From Micromussa lordhowensis (taxonomy: Eukaryota > Cnidaria > Anthozoa > Scleractinia > Lobophylliidae), in the NCBI GenBank assembly GCA_964020085.1, contig OZ026607.1, positions 973,103 through 1,037,102 on the forward strand: DNA of 64,000 nt. Reading direction: 5' to 3'. The position numbers and the translations under genes were made by a program. Each line of letters starts with the position of its first letter. The first letter of the stretch is position 1. Below, one piece after another: positions 11,401-24,700 of this stretch. The notes below the pieces were generated by a model that searched no databases, had not been told where the DNA came from, and saw only the letters and a list, made by a program, of their open reading frames with translations.

Positions 11401-14370
11401 CCGACAACATTCTTGAAAAAAGGAAAGAAAAAAGAACATGTGACTCGCTGGCTATAAATAGGTCAAGCCAAGACTCTTTGATAGACCAATACTATCACTC
11501 TTTATTATATGATGCTGCGATAATCATATCACATAAATGCCCAATCATTGTTAAACAAGTTGTGGTCATTCTTTTTATGTAACAGCTTACTACAGCGACA
11601 ATACAACCTCTTTTTAAAAAAACACTCTTAAGTGCTTATCACTCAAGAAAAAGCTCGGTGACCCCTATGCATAAGATGCAACCTGTTGCAAAGTTTTAAA
11701 AATTTTGTGGAGGGGGTTCAGAGCCACCTAATGTTTTTTAAATTTTTAGACAAAAAAAAGATGATTGGCTCCTTCATCCACTCCCGCGCCTTCCCCATTA
11801 ATTGCTTTTTCTGTCAGTAGCCGATATACTCACATTATCTCAGGGTATTTAAGATTAAAGAAAGCTCGATATGGAACAGTCTCCAATTTGTTGGCGCTTA
11901 AAAATCTAAAAATTACAAAAAAATGGCGTGAGCTTTGTTGCTGAAGAGACGTTTGCAGGGTTAGCGGGGGGGTAGGGTAGGGGAGTTTAACAGTTTATAC
12001 GATGTACGATACAGACATAGTGATATGGATAAAGTTTTCTCACTTATTTCATTTCTGTATTATAAAAATACCACTTATTGTTTACCTGACATTCTTATTG
12101 TATTACCTTTTCTTTATCAACCTATTTCAATCTGACAACGTTTTTCAATATTCATCACTTCTTCCTATTCCATATTCGTTACAAATAGATTGGTCGATTA
12201 AAAAAACCTAACATGGGAAATTTTACGCTGTCTACAAAATCACGTTTCAAATATATACGTACATGTATTGAAGTCCGACAGACTTGGAAAAAGTCTCGTT
12301 TGATATGAATTTTATTGCATTGTTTTGCAAAGATCTAGCAGAATAGAAAACGACATTTGGTTATTCCTTTGTTTTACACTGGTTAATGCCTCGCCACAAC
12401 ATCAGAGAAAGAAAATGAACATCGATATTTTGCCATGGTTGTTAACAATTACAATTCAGAGGTTGACCTGCTGCCCTTGCAATTTTGGGAGAAGTAGCTT
12501 TCAGTAAATGCCTAGTGTAGTGACGCGAACACTCTGTGCTTTCCTTTCTCTCTTCCAATCAAATCCCACAACTTGTCCATGCCAAGTCACGCGTGAATAA
12601 CAACTGGGTATGAGTCATAAATAGCAGGCATTAATATTTAAGCGCATAGCATAAGGTTTCTTAACTTACAGAAACGCAAACGCATTTCCATTGCAACAGA
12701 ACAAGTCTTTTGGCAAGTATTGTATTCTGTTGTAAGACAGATCTCTACGAAAAAAAAATAAGGAATAAGTGCGGTTCTTAAAATTACTTATAGCTTAATT
12801 AGTGTGTTGGATTTCTTATCAGTAACATTTTGTTTTTCAACTTACAAATGGTTTAAGCTTGATAGTCTGGAAAACATATCCTCGGTCAGATTTTCAATAT
12901 TATTTGAGGACAGGTACCTGTAGAGGAAAGTCATCAGATTGTAAATATCTATCCACCATTTTCTCGCTATACTGAAATTAAACATTCAAATTATTTGAAC
13001 AGTACCGGCTCGTGAGGTTTCAGGAGGGAGCCTGGGTTGATTCCAAACTTTTGTGTCTTTATTAAGGTATTCAAGAGTGAGTTTCTTTTGATCAGTGAGA
13101 GTTGCTAGTTCTTGTATTTCACTAAAGAAGTCCTGACCGATGATCCTCAGTCAGTGGTGTATTTATCAAAGCATTCACTTGTAAACTTGGTAAAAGGACC
13201 TCTGTTTTAGTCACTTACAGAAATTCCAGGTCACCCATACAGCAAAACAAGTTCCTTGGCAAATCTTCAATTTTGTTAGAGGAAAGGTCTCTGCGAGTCA
13301 AAAATCGCAAATTATTTCTGCTTGTATGACAACTGGGTATTAAGTTGCTCCATCTTCAAAGACATGTACCACCATTGTCCAAACTCTGTTAAAGCATCAA
13401 TCATTACCCACACCACCACTACTATCGCCATTGCCATTTGAGAATTTTTTCAGTTTTAATCTTTCTCTACGTTTTTGTAAATTTGTACATTTTGTAAATT
13501 TTGTCACGACATTTACTCAACATCAAATCCAATATATAACCAATGTAGGTTATCCAGTATAACAGATTTTCCAAATTTTTGGCGTCGTTATCACAACATC
13601 ATCACCCGACCTCTGACAAAAAATTATTGACTTACTACTAATCATTCAATTAAGATTCATTTCCAAGCAGTTGCAAAAAATTCAGATAACGTCACAAAGT
13701 ACGAAAGCATCTTCTTTTAAAATTATCAAGTAGTACAGACTGAATATTTTTTACATACAGGTAATTTAGCTTATTTGTCTTTTTGAATAACTTTGCGGGA
13801 AGGTGTTGAATTTCGTTTGAATATAGATACCTGCAAAAGAATTACAAACTTTAATCAAGATTGGATTTGACAGAATATATCATCAAACGCAGCTGAAGCA
13901 CCTTTGGTGGGCTTGGTCAGCATTCATTTTGGCTGATTGGTCACGTGACACTTTTATCATAGTGACCTAGTTGCTTTACAAACAATATTCTTTTATTGTT
14001 GTTTAAACTCCAAACTAACGCCCTGTGCACACGTATCCGGCTATTTTTGAATGTGCAACTTTTTCTTTCCGGATACGGCTTCCGTCAACACACATCCGGC
14101 GAAATCGGCAGCGAATCCGAATATTTTTGAATCTGCTCTCCAGAGTGGAAAAAATAAATCCGGAACGAATCCGATAACGTGTGGAAGGTGAATCTGGATA
14201 CTTTCGAATCCGATGACGTAGCAAAATCGTGTCCAGTCTCTTACCGAACAATAAACCAATATGGCGGCACGAAATAAAGTCAAGAGGTCGTGAGAAGTTT
14301 GATTTTCAAGAAGTAAATCCGACTCAGATGAAAATAAAGTTATTATTATAATTATTATTTTTACTATTAC

Positions 14371-14406
<36 letters not shown>

Positions 14407-15733
14407 AACGTGTAGGTCTAGTTTCTCTAGAGTGAGTCCGGATACCATCGGATGCGTGTGGACAGGCGAATTCGATTTGAATACGCTACGTGTGGACGGG
14501 GAAATTTTTGAATCTGGGAAGAAAAAGTTGCGGATTTCAAATATACTCTGATACTTGTGGCCGGGGCCTTAGCTGGATGGATATTTGTCAAAGTTTTTCA
14601 ACGAAATACACTTTTCCCTAGAAGGACATTACAGTATTTCACACGAAACATTCATTAATGACTTCATTGCGAACTTTATCCCGACTTTTTAAAAAATATT
14701 TGAAATAAAAAAATCCGGCAAAAATTTGATATCCATTAATTTTTAGGAAACACCTTGTAAGAAATTACAGTCATAACTCGATAAAAGCGAGAACTAGCAC
14801 GAGCCGTTGACGCAATGACGGCGCCATCAAAGAGAGTTCACTTTTTGATAATTTTGAGAGAACTTGAAAAAGTTATGGGATCGATGTTTCCGAAGCATTT
14901 TTCGTTCTCAAACTTTCAAATTCACTCCTCCGTAAAAACTAAAATCTTAAATTAAGAGGTTGAGCATCGTGTTTCTATAACTCGATAAAAACACGCAAAA
15001 CGTTTCTCTTTAATTTGTTAATATAATAGTCATTCTTCGACATTGCAAGTTTTGATCTCCACGTTTTATAATAGGTTTTTCTTAGATTACGTTCGAAACG
15101 CTTCAAAACAATCTCGGCTAATAACTTACAGATTTGTTAAAACTCGAAGTTTGGAAAATATATTCGCGGCGAGGACTTGTATATTATTCGTGTTCAGGGT
15201 TCTGCAAAAGCATAGAAAATAAATGTCACTCAATGATCAGTTTTATAGTTTTGCAAATATGTTGTTACCTGGTGTTACACACATCAGTAACACTTGATCA
15301 CAGACAAACACACATCAGTAGCACATGATCACAGACAAACGTTATAGCAATGCAAACCTTACTATGTTGATGTAATCAATGTTTTCTAAACATGGGGCAA
15401 AGACAACCGTCTGTGTCTCAACGGAAGTCAAACGTTCTGCACAGCTGTTTACTTTAATCTTGGCGTTTGACTGATAGGAAATTTCAACTGAGTTATCACT
15501 TACATTTCAAAGTTATCGCCTACTTAGAGGAGACAGTGTGGCCAAGTTGCTTAGGGCGCTGTTGTTGTAATCCGGGGGTCCTGGGTTCAAGGTCTCCAGC
15601 CTGCCACTACGGGATTTGTTTCTCGGAAGTCCCGAGTTCAAATCCTCGCTCACGCTTTGTAAATAGCCAACTGGTCTGTTAACTATGTTCCGTTTATTTG
15701 AAATATTTGTTTCCTCTGTTTCGGAACTAGCTA

Positions 15734-15769
<36 letters not shown>

Positions 15770-18700
15770 GTAAAATTAGATTTAAATTTTTTACTCCTTG
15801 GTAGTATCACATGGCCATATAAAAGTGCATTACTATTCACTCACAGCCATTTTAGATATTCGAGGTGATCAAAGACTCTTTTCGGTAAGTGTGTTATAGC
15901 GTTTTCGGACAAATCCCTAAAGAAAATTCAAGAAAAGAACAGTTATTAAAGGAAGCCTTATGAAGAGTTTCTCACTAAGATCAAATACAAATAAACAGTC
16001 ACACCATTTTCGTGCAGTGTGTTGGGCGCAACATTTTAATTACAGCTCTTCCAGGTACTTCGGTATGATAAATAGTTCTTCAGGTTTAAATGCAAAACCA
16101 TTAGCAGACAAATACCTACGAAAGAAAATCAGAAAATAAATATGGTCAACGGGCTTCTTTGGTTGTTTTCAGGAAGCAACCACATCGGATAAGTGTGAAT
16201 GAAATAGGATTCACTTACAGAACCTCCAGATTTGTCATTGCCGAAAATAGTCTGCCAGGTGCCGCAATAGAGTTGGAATACAAATAACTGTAAACCGGCG
16301 CCATCCAAAACAAAAACACATGAAACAGTCAAAATTAGAGATGGAGATCAGTTCAAAACCTGAGAATGAATGCTAATCGACACCGAACCGAAGTCGATTA
16401 AAGGTTAATACCTCAGTAGAAACCAACTTAACAAAACCCTCAGTTTATAAAAAAAGGCCACGGCACATCGAATGATTTTTTCAACACCTGTCAAAGTCAC
16501 AGTAAAATGTCTGGATCAGGTCCCTAATGCGACTAAAACAAGAGTCCCGAGGGACAAAATCTATAGAAGTGCGCGCGATTTAAAAAAAAAACAACCTTTC
16601 CTGACATAGCATCACTGTAACTGATATGGGGGTCATATAAAGACCTTTTTCGGAGTGTTTACTGCATTTTGTTTTATTAATTCCTAAACTAACAAGCTTT
16701 TTAGAATGCGGCAAACATACAGGCTTTTTAAACGTTGAAGAGAGGAAAACACATCAGCAGAGATGTTCTTGATCTTATTGAAGCTTAGGTTCCTGAAGAG
16801 AAAGGAAATACAATAGAAATACAATAGAAATACAATAGACGAATAGGTGGACTTACTGCTATTTGAATGTTGTGTGCCATTTTTCACTTACAGTTCTTCT
16901 AGAATTCTCAGCGGAGAAAACACTCTGATAGGTAATAGTGAAATAGTGTTGAAAGAAAGGTCCCTGCAAAAAATGTAATAATAAATTAAGCTTCACTCCG
17001 TAAAACCCATTGGCTGATATCCGAATCACCTGATACTAACGAGCGTCGTCACCATCATCTACAGTTCTTCATATATGAAGCTTGTTCTATCGATAGCCAG
17101 TTAAGTCATCCTGTTTTGCAAATGTTTACGTCATCTGTGATAATTTCTTTCGTCATTCGTTTAGCGCAAGTATCAACCATCTCTCTTTTCTTAGCTATAG
17201 AAGAGTTCGTTTACACGTGAATCTTTGTAGGCATTCTAAACAAATGACCGTAGTGTTTCACTTACAGATCTGTTAGATTTTTCAGTGTTGAAAACACAAT
17301 CTCAGGAAGAACAGTAATCTTGTTTGCATACAAATTCCTGTGGAACATTTCATCCTATCAGTGTAAATACTAATTTAAACAGCGGGCAAAACAACTATGG
17401 AAAAAACAAGGTACAAAATTCAAAGTATCTTTAAACCAATTCCAATATTCAGTAACTAATATAACATTACAAAGAGCAAACATCTTTCAACGTACAGCGT
17501 TTTCAGATTTTCCAGCTTGGAAAACACTCTGTCTGGTAGAAATTCAATACCATTTAACGATAGATCCCTGTTTGTAAAAAAAAGATATAGCAGTGTTATA
17601 GATCAAAGTACTAAACTTCGCTTTCCTTTTTCACAACTGAAACTAAATTGTAACTTACAGCTTTTCTAATTTGATCATTGTCGAAAATAGTTCCTGCGGA
17701 AGGGATTTGATTTCATTTGAGGACAAATGCCTGTGAAAAAAAAGGTTCATCCAACCATTAAACCCGAAAACTCTACGTACATGCTTTCCAACTTTCATAG
17801 ATCGTTCACTTTAAAGCACTTACTTTGGAGAAAATGTACGCAATGTAAGACAAAAAGAATTAATTTTCCTCACTTTCGTAAAAAAAGAAACTCAGTTTTT
17901 TTAGGCTTACAGCCACCGTAGTGCTTTAAGATGAAAAAATATTCCTTCTGGAGGATGGGAAAAATTGCTAGCCGTCACATTCCTGGAAAAAACAAAACAA
18001 ACAAACAAACATTAAATTTTTGGTCTCGTCGTTGACAGGCTCTCTATTTTCTTGATGGCCTCCCTCGCCAGTTTTTCTATGTTATACTTTCTCAGCTTAT
18101 TTATTTTAATCTTTAAGAGATGATTCATAAAGCTAATTCTGGTCTAACTTTAGGTTTATTAGTGTTGATTTCATTTTGTTCACTCTACGGTCTTTAAGAG
18201 GGAGACATCATGCGAGACATCATGCCACTCCGTTGGACAACTTTGTAAAATATTTTTGTTAATAGTACTCTACACTCTTCTGAGAATACCAAAGCAGTCC
18301 CAGCAAATTACTTTCGTGTGCGGGGTGCACACATCAGATAATTTAAACGATTGAAAATTCGTAAGCTTGTATAATCATATATTACTCCAGAATGTCTCTA
18401 TTGAGCAATACTTTACATACCTATCTTTCTATGGGAAAACTGGAAATAACGTCAACGAGTTTTATTCGGAGAGAAAAGTGAAATTTCTCCGAAAAACAGG
18501 ATTAATGGGCGCCTACGATACTACTACGTAGTGCAAATTACCCTTTAAAAAGGCATTGCTAACAACAATCTTTTGGTATTGTTGATATTTTTGTTTTGGT
18601 TTGCTTCTCTACACGGTAATAAAGTTATCCATTTATTATTCATTCATTCATACAACAGACTTTTAATAAAATAACAGCGAGAATTAAGATAGAATAGAGC

Positions 18701-21700
18701 CATTTTGAAAATGCTGCCCCCTAAATAAACGGCGGGTATACAAAATACTTTACTTTAAATTTCTGTTTCCTTATAACTGTACAATGTAAATAACCTGCGG
18801 TTGCTCTAGTACAGTGTAAATAAGCAAACAACTCGTTTTTCAGTCTTACATATATTCAGTTATCCCTGGAACACATTTAACGACCTCAGATGGTGAAGTT
18901 AAGTTCTTGCAGAAAAAAGAATTTTTCCAAAAGAAGCGCCATCTGTACTCGCATTGAGGCTCACAATCTAGTAAGAAAACAAACAGGCATTACACAGCTA
19001 TTATTCTATACTTTTTAGGGTAGAAACAATTCTAACAATTTGGTCCATGAGCTTAGTAGAACAAAATTCCCAACCGATGTCATCTCTTGATGTCGCCTTG
19101 CAAACGGCTTCAGTTTTATGACCACATCAGAACCGGGAAACAATCTTTATCTTCATATTTAACAAGTAGAAAATGGTCTAATTTTGTAAACAAATCGAGT
19201 TGACAACAACTGACTAAACACTGCTTAAGAACAAACCAGAACATCAGGGAAAAATTGATTAACCAGCTTAACATCATTTACTCGCAAACAAATTTTCACC
19301 TGACTCTGGAGATGACTTCCACTCTGGTCGTCGGAACACCATTCAGCAACACCAAACTAGACGAATTACTAGTATGTATTTCATTTATTCCATACATTCT
19401 ATGGTGTACATGTTGCAAATCAGTCATCCATTCGACTTCAACTATAACCCTACCTTTTGTTCAGTTTTTATTGTGACTGTAACCTAACACAAAACCCTAA
19501 CCATGGCCAGATTCTGTTTTTTTTTTGCCCACATCCGGGGAAAGCCTGGCGTAGTTATGCAACGGTGGTTGTATTGTACTTGTACTGTAAGCAAGTTGAG
19601 TATTCGTTTTGGATGCAGTCTCTTTTTGTGTTCAAATAATCGTAGGTTTGTATCAAAGAACAGGTATGGAAGGGCTTAAACTGAACCAGAAGAGGCCGTA
19701 TGGAATAAGCAATACTTTGTTCAAGCTCACTCATTGTGTAGGATAGTTTTCCTTAACTGCGTATAACCTTGACAGAAATAGTTGTTGTTGAAAAATACAC
19801 TTACCTTTGAAAACGACATAGAAATTTTTTGCATCAACTCCATACTTGTTGGTGGCCACACAACTATAATTTCCTTGCTCGTTGAGAGAGATGGTAGCGG
19901 TGTAACTTGTATTTTCCAATACTGTAAAGTTCCTTACGAATGCTGTGTACACCGGAGGACTTCCAGTGACTGGACATGACAGTTTGTATCCAGACAGTGC
20001 TCGTATAACAGTAGGTAACATTACCTTGGGCAAAACTATTGAAACATTCATTTGAATTAGTTATATTTAACAACAGATTTTATTCACAATTGTTACGGTA
20101 CCACTCAACCGACAGAAGATATACACTGCGAAACTCTTCTACAAACACAACATAATTATTTAACGATACCTAGTGAAATCCTAGTTACAAAGGAGCGACT
20201 TTTAAACAATGCAATCTGTCGTCAAACTAACTTTAGTCTAGTACTAAAACTTCAGTCACCACAGACACAAACCCACAGTAAACGTCGACGCCTCCGAAGA
20301 AATCTCCTCTCCATCCACTTCACTTTAAATGAAGATTTTCAATAGCCCTCGATGATTCTCGTGGTATAGGTTCTCCAGTCGGTCCAATATACGCTAGCTA
20401 GCTAAGTCCTTATATACAATTAATTTATTATCTAGAAAGTTCTTGGAGCTTCTAACACAACTATTTCTATAGCATTACATCGTAATTACATCATTTAGTA
20501 GAATGTTCTAAACTATTCCGTAGTGTTACAGTAGAAGGTTCTGGAACTGGCGCGACTAAACATTCTAAAAATCACCAAAAACTTATTGTTTACAATTGCT
20601 CTCCATAACACTATGCGCGGTGCTTACAACCACAGAAAAATTGAAACAGCCCCATATTTTAAACTGAATTCCAGCAAAAGTAATGGCTTTTTTGTGGAAC
20701 GTTAATCCAAATGACGGGGAACAAGAGTTGTAATATATTCGAGTAACTAGTCAATCAAGATAATAGCGATAACATAAAAAAAATTATTTGAAAACTGCTG
20801 CCAACAAGAAGGGAGAGACCACGACATATTTAGTCTAAATTCTTCATAGTATGATCTTTTTTCAAACTAAAAAAAATGCTCTCTCTTCTGCACCACTACT
20901 CCACCCCACCCCACCCCACCCCACGTCAGTCATAACGGTAGTGTGTGTGTGCAGCAACAACGTGTTGTAAACTGTACTTACTAATAGGAATAGTCGTGAA
21001 TAAGAACAGAAATCCTCTTTCTTGGACACTATAGTCTGAGCGAAATGTTATCACTGCGTGGTCGCCAGTCACGATAACTTGTTGATAACCGTGGTAACCA
21101 CAGTAAACACCAATGGTCTTGTTGTTTTCATTTGCAATCTTCACATAGTCGTTGCTGAAAAGAAAACTGATGTTTTCATCTTCACCTATCAGACTGCAAG
21201 GTTTTATCTTCCACTGAACACCAATTAATACCAACCCAGCTTTGTTATTGCATGAACGAATTTCCCACTGTTCATATCCACCTCAACATGACTTTTTTAC
21301 ATTCCTCGTTTTAGATATACATATATTTTCTTAACTCTATGGAGCCCAGGAATGATTATCAACAGTATTCATAGTTACCTAACTTGAAGTACACTACAAG
21401 TTCATGCTCTAAATTGTTTAATTCTCTTATCCAATAATTGCTTTCTAGTCAGTATGTTTTTTTTTTTTGGGGGGGGGGGGGGGTGGAGAAGGTGGGGGAC
21501 ATTTTTACGATAACTGCAGAAATTCTCGCGCCTCATTGGCTAATTTTCATTGTCAATAAGCGGACAGACACATTAATTTATGACGCAACGATTGCGGAGA
21601 GCGGACGATTTGATGATTTGTTATTGTAAATAAACAAATTTATGGCAGTTTTTACATGCGCCTGTCCTGTTATTGACTTTGAATTTCCAGCTACTTTAAC

Positions 21701-24700
21701 AATATTATGACGAAATTCATGTTCAAAAACAGGACAGACGCATGAAAAACTGACGTCAATTTGTTAAATTGACGGCGCATATATATAGTTTATATAACTT
21801 AAATAGAAAACAAATTTAATTACGTGATTAAGTAAGGTAATTAAATATATGCTGGCTGTCACTTACACACACGGTGAAGCATCCTCGAGGTTAAAATCGC
21901 TGAAGTAAATGATCATCTCTGTACTTTGTGGAATGGGAACTGAATAAACACAGTACGTGTTGTTTGGGTAGTGGTTTGGATAACCAGGACTTTTTAGCGT
22001 GTTATTCACCACTTCACCACATTCTGTGAAAAACGTCGAATGATTGGACTTAAATTAAAAGCTGGAGACTTACTTACTTCTCTGTTTGTCTGCCTTGGCC
22101 ACCTCATATTTACGTTTTTTTTTACTATTTTTGTTTTCCCTTTCTTTCTAAACAAATCTTTGTACATTTGATTTCAGTACAGATTATATAATTTGCACGC
22201 ATGGTTAGTTTCTCTGTTTCAACTGGCAATGTCGTTCGTCTAATGGTTATTGATTTCGGGAAATTGGAAATGATGACATGATGTAAAAGTTCTACCCGAG
22301 CATTCATAAAATGTAGATAGCACTTGACTAATGCTAGAATTAATAATCTACATCTGTAACAAAAAAGAAAAAGTAAATTGAAATACCTTCAAAGAGTGAG
22401 GGTAGTGTACCATTCCCTGTGACGGAAATTCAACGTGATAATCATGTTACATTAGTGAAGTTATTATACATTAAATATTATAGCCACTATATTGATGTTG
22501 TAGGGGCATATAAGTACAGAGAATCGTATTAACGTGATTTATAGCCACAGGTGATGTTTTGAAAGTTCTCATTTTTTTGGTTTATGATGTTCCCCTTGAT
22601 ATTTTTCTGCTGTCATTGCTCTGCTCTGCACACGGAACACTTTTCTCTCTGATTTCCGTAGTAAACTTTCCTTTCATTTGCCCATTCTTGTCATGCATTA
22701 AACCACGTGTGTGCAGCTGTTGTAATGTTCTTGTTGTTCTGATTTTCAAACTAGTTTCGCACAGCAGTCACTCTGTATAACGATTCTATAACCCATTTGT
22801 ACATTCCTCATGAACCAATCAGAAGCTGCATATTTTGTTGAGCATACTATGAAAACAACACCATTCAGAGGAACGGCTTTTCGATTGAGGACAGGTGTAT
22901 TCAAGAAATCTGTACACTCGTAGTTTAAAGTGGCTCAAACCAGTTTCCAGAAGTTAGATTTTGATGGATCATCATAACCACACTTTATACCCCTTGATGC
23001 TACAGTCACGGTATCAAAATACTGTCCAATCATTTTGTGAACACGTTGTTATCATTTTCAAGACACAAAGGTTACCTTAGTAACAGTATGACCTGCTAAG
23101 GCCACCCTTAATTACAGCTTAATAGGCTCATAATTCAAAAAAGGCACAGTGAAATGTTTTAATTTTATCAAATTTTAAAAGCACGATAAGACGCAACTTT
23201 TGACAAGGTTTTAAAACATGATAGCGTGATTGTAGCATCAAGTGATAAAGTGTGGTTATAATGACCCATCAAAATCTAACTTCTGGAAACTGTTTTGAGC
23301 CACCTTAAACAAACTTACCGACTAATACTAAGCTAAAGGAAAAGGACAGTTCTTTATTTATATCGTCCTACTGGTAAATTACTAACAAGCAAATACCAAG
23401 GTGAGAGGCTTAGGTTTTAGGGGACCTTTGAATAAAGCCACGCAGACTGGGTGACTACAAAAGGCTAACATCACATGTGGACAAAAGGCTCAAATGTGTA
23501 AGGAGTGCGTATTTCCAAAGTGACATGTCCACGTAGTCTAAATCACGTCTACATATGCACGTTTGCCAATTAAAAGACAGGGATTTATACCTTGATCTAA
23601 ACAAATAGGTCCTATCGTCAAAAACGCTTTCCAAAGAGGAATCTTAACATCCTTGTTATCCTTACCGAGTGGAACAGCAGTGAAGTATATCAGAAATCCT
23701 CTTTCTTGAGTAAATGAGTCCGTATTGAATGTTAATAGTAGTCGGTTACCAGTTGCAAGGATCACTTTCCCAGTCCAAGGACCACAATACTTTCCAAACA
23801 ACCGGCCTTTGTCGTTAGTAATCATCAAATAGTCCCAGCTACAAAAAAATGTTCCTATGTGCTTGACACAATAAATTATTGCTTATTCTAGTAGGCTTTT
23901 TAGGTATAGGTAAGGGAATGCAATTCCAGTGATTGCATCCAATAGGGCATAATTTACTTATAACTATTCTAAAAGAACTTCGCTTGGATTTATATGTTTT
24001 AAGGATGTACTTCAACGAACAAAAGCGGCCGCCAGTTTGTTTGTTAACTGAACAAGCGCACACCTCTGGGCTACTCACTATTTAGTGAGTAGAGTAGCCA
24101 ATCAGAGAGCGGCATTCGTGATAGAACGCTAGTAGATTTATGTTAAAATGTGATAATACAACAGTTGTCAGGATACCTAGTAAAAAATAACAGTTTATTC
24201 CACTAGCAACGCGTTTTTCTGTGTTCAAAAAAATATTCTTGATTTAAAAATATATATTCACATTCAACAAAGGAGAAAAAGACTCCACAGTGGCCAACAA
24301 GAGGATGAAGATATTTTGAAATTGTGTCCCAAGACTATAAAATCCAATTTTTGGCGTTAATATATTTGTAACTTTTTAAGGCTTAAGCCACTGCAAAAAC
24401 CGTGTACGATCAAAACTTGCTCTACGTTGGATCAAAATAGATCGTGACCAGACCAAAAAACTTTAAAAATAGAAAATGTACTGCAAAGGTTGGTCAAGAC
24501 AACGTGAAAATAAGCGTTGTTACAATATTTCGGCTGGTCAACCCCAGCCTTCTTCAGGTTTATTGAATGGATAAATGCTTGTTATCCATTCAATAAACCT
24601 GAAGAAGGCTGGTGTTGGCCAGCCGAAATATTGTAACAACGCTTATTTTCACGTTGTCTTGACCAACCTTTGCAGTACATTTTCTATTTGTAACGTCACG

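Noticed and set aside
14041..14448. 135-residue ORF with an Ile run
   Set aside because: Lies wholly inside a MITE; the Ile run is the ATT tract.
15490..15525. Possible LRR exon with donor at 15502
   Set aside because: The adjoining sequence does not encode an LRR and runs into the SINE.
18415..18500. Additional LRR exon near 18420
   Set aside because: A donor-like GTATGT is present but the reading has stops and lacks the repeat consensus.
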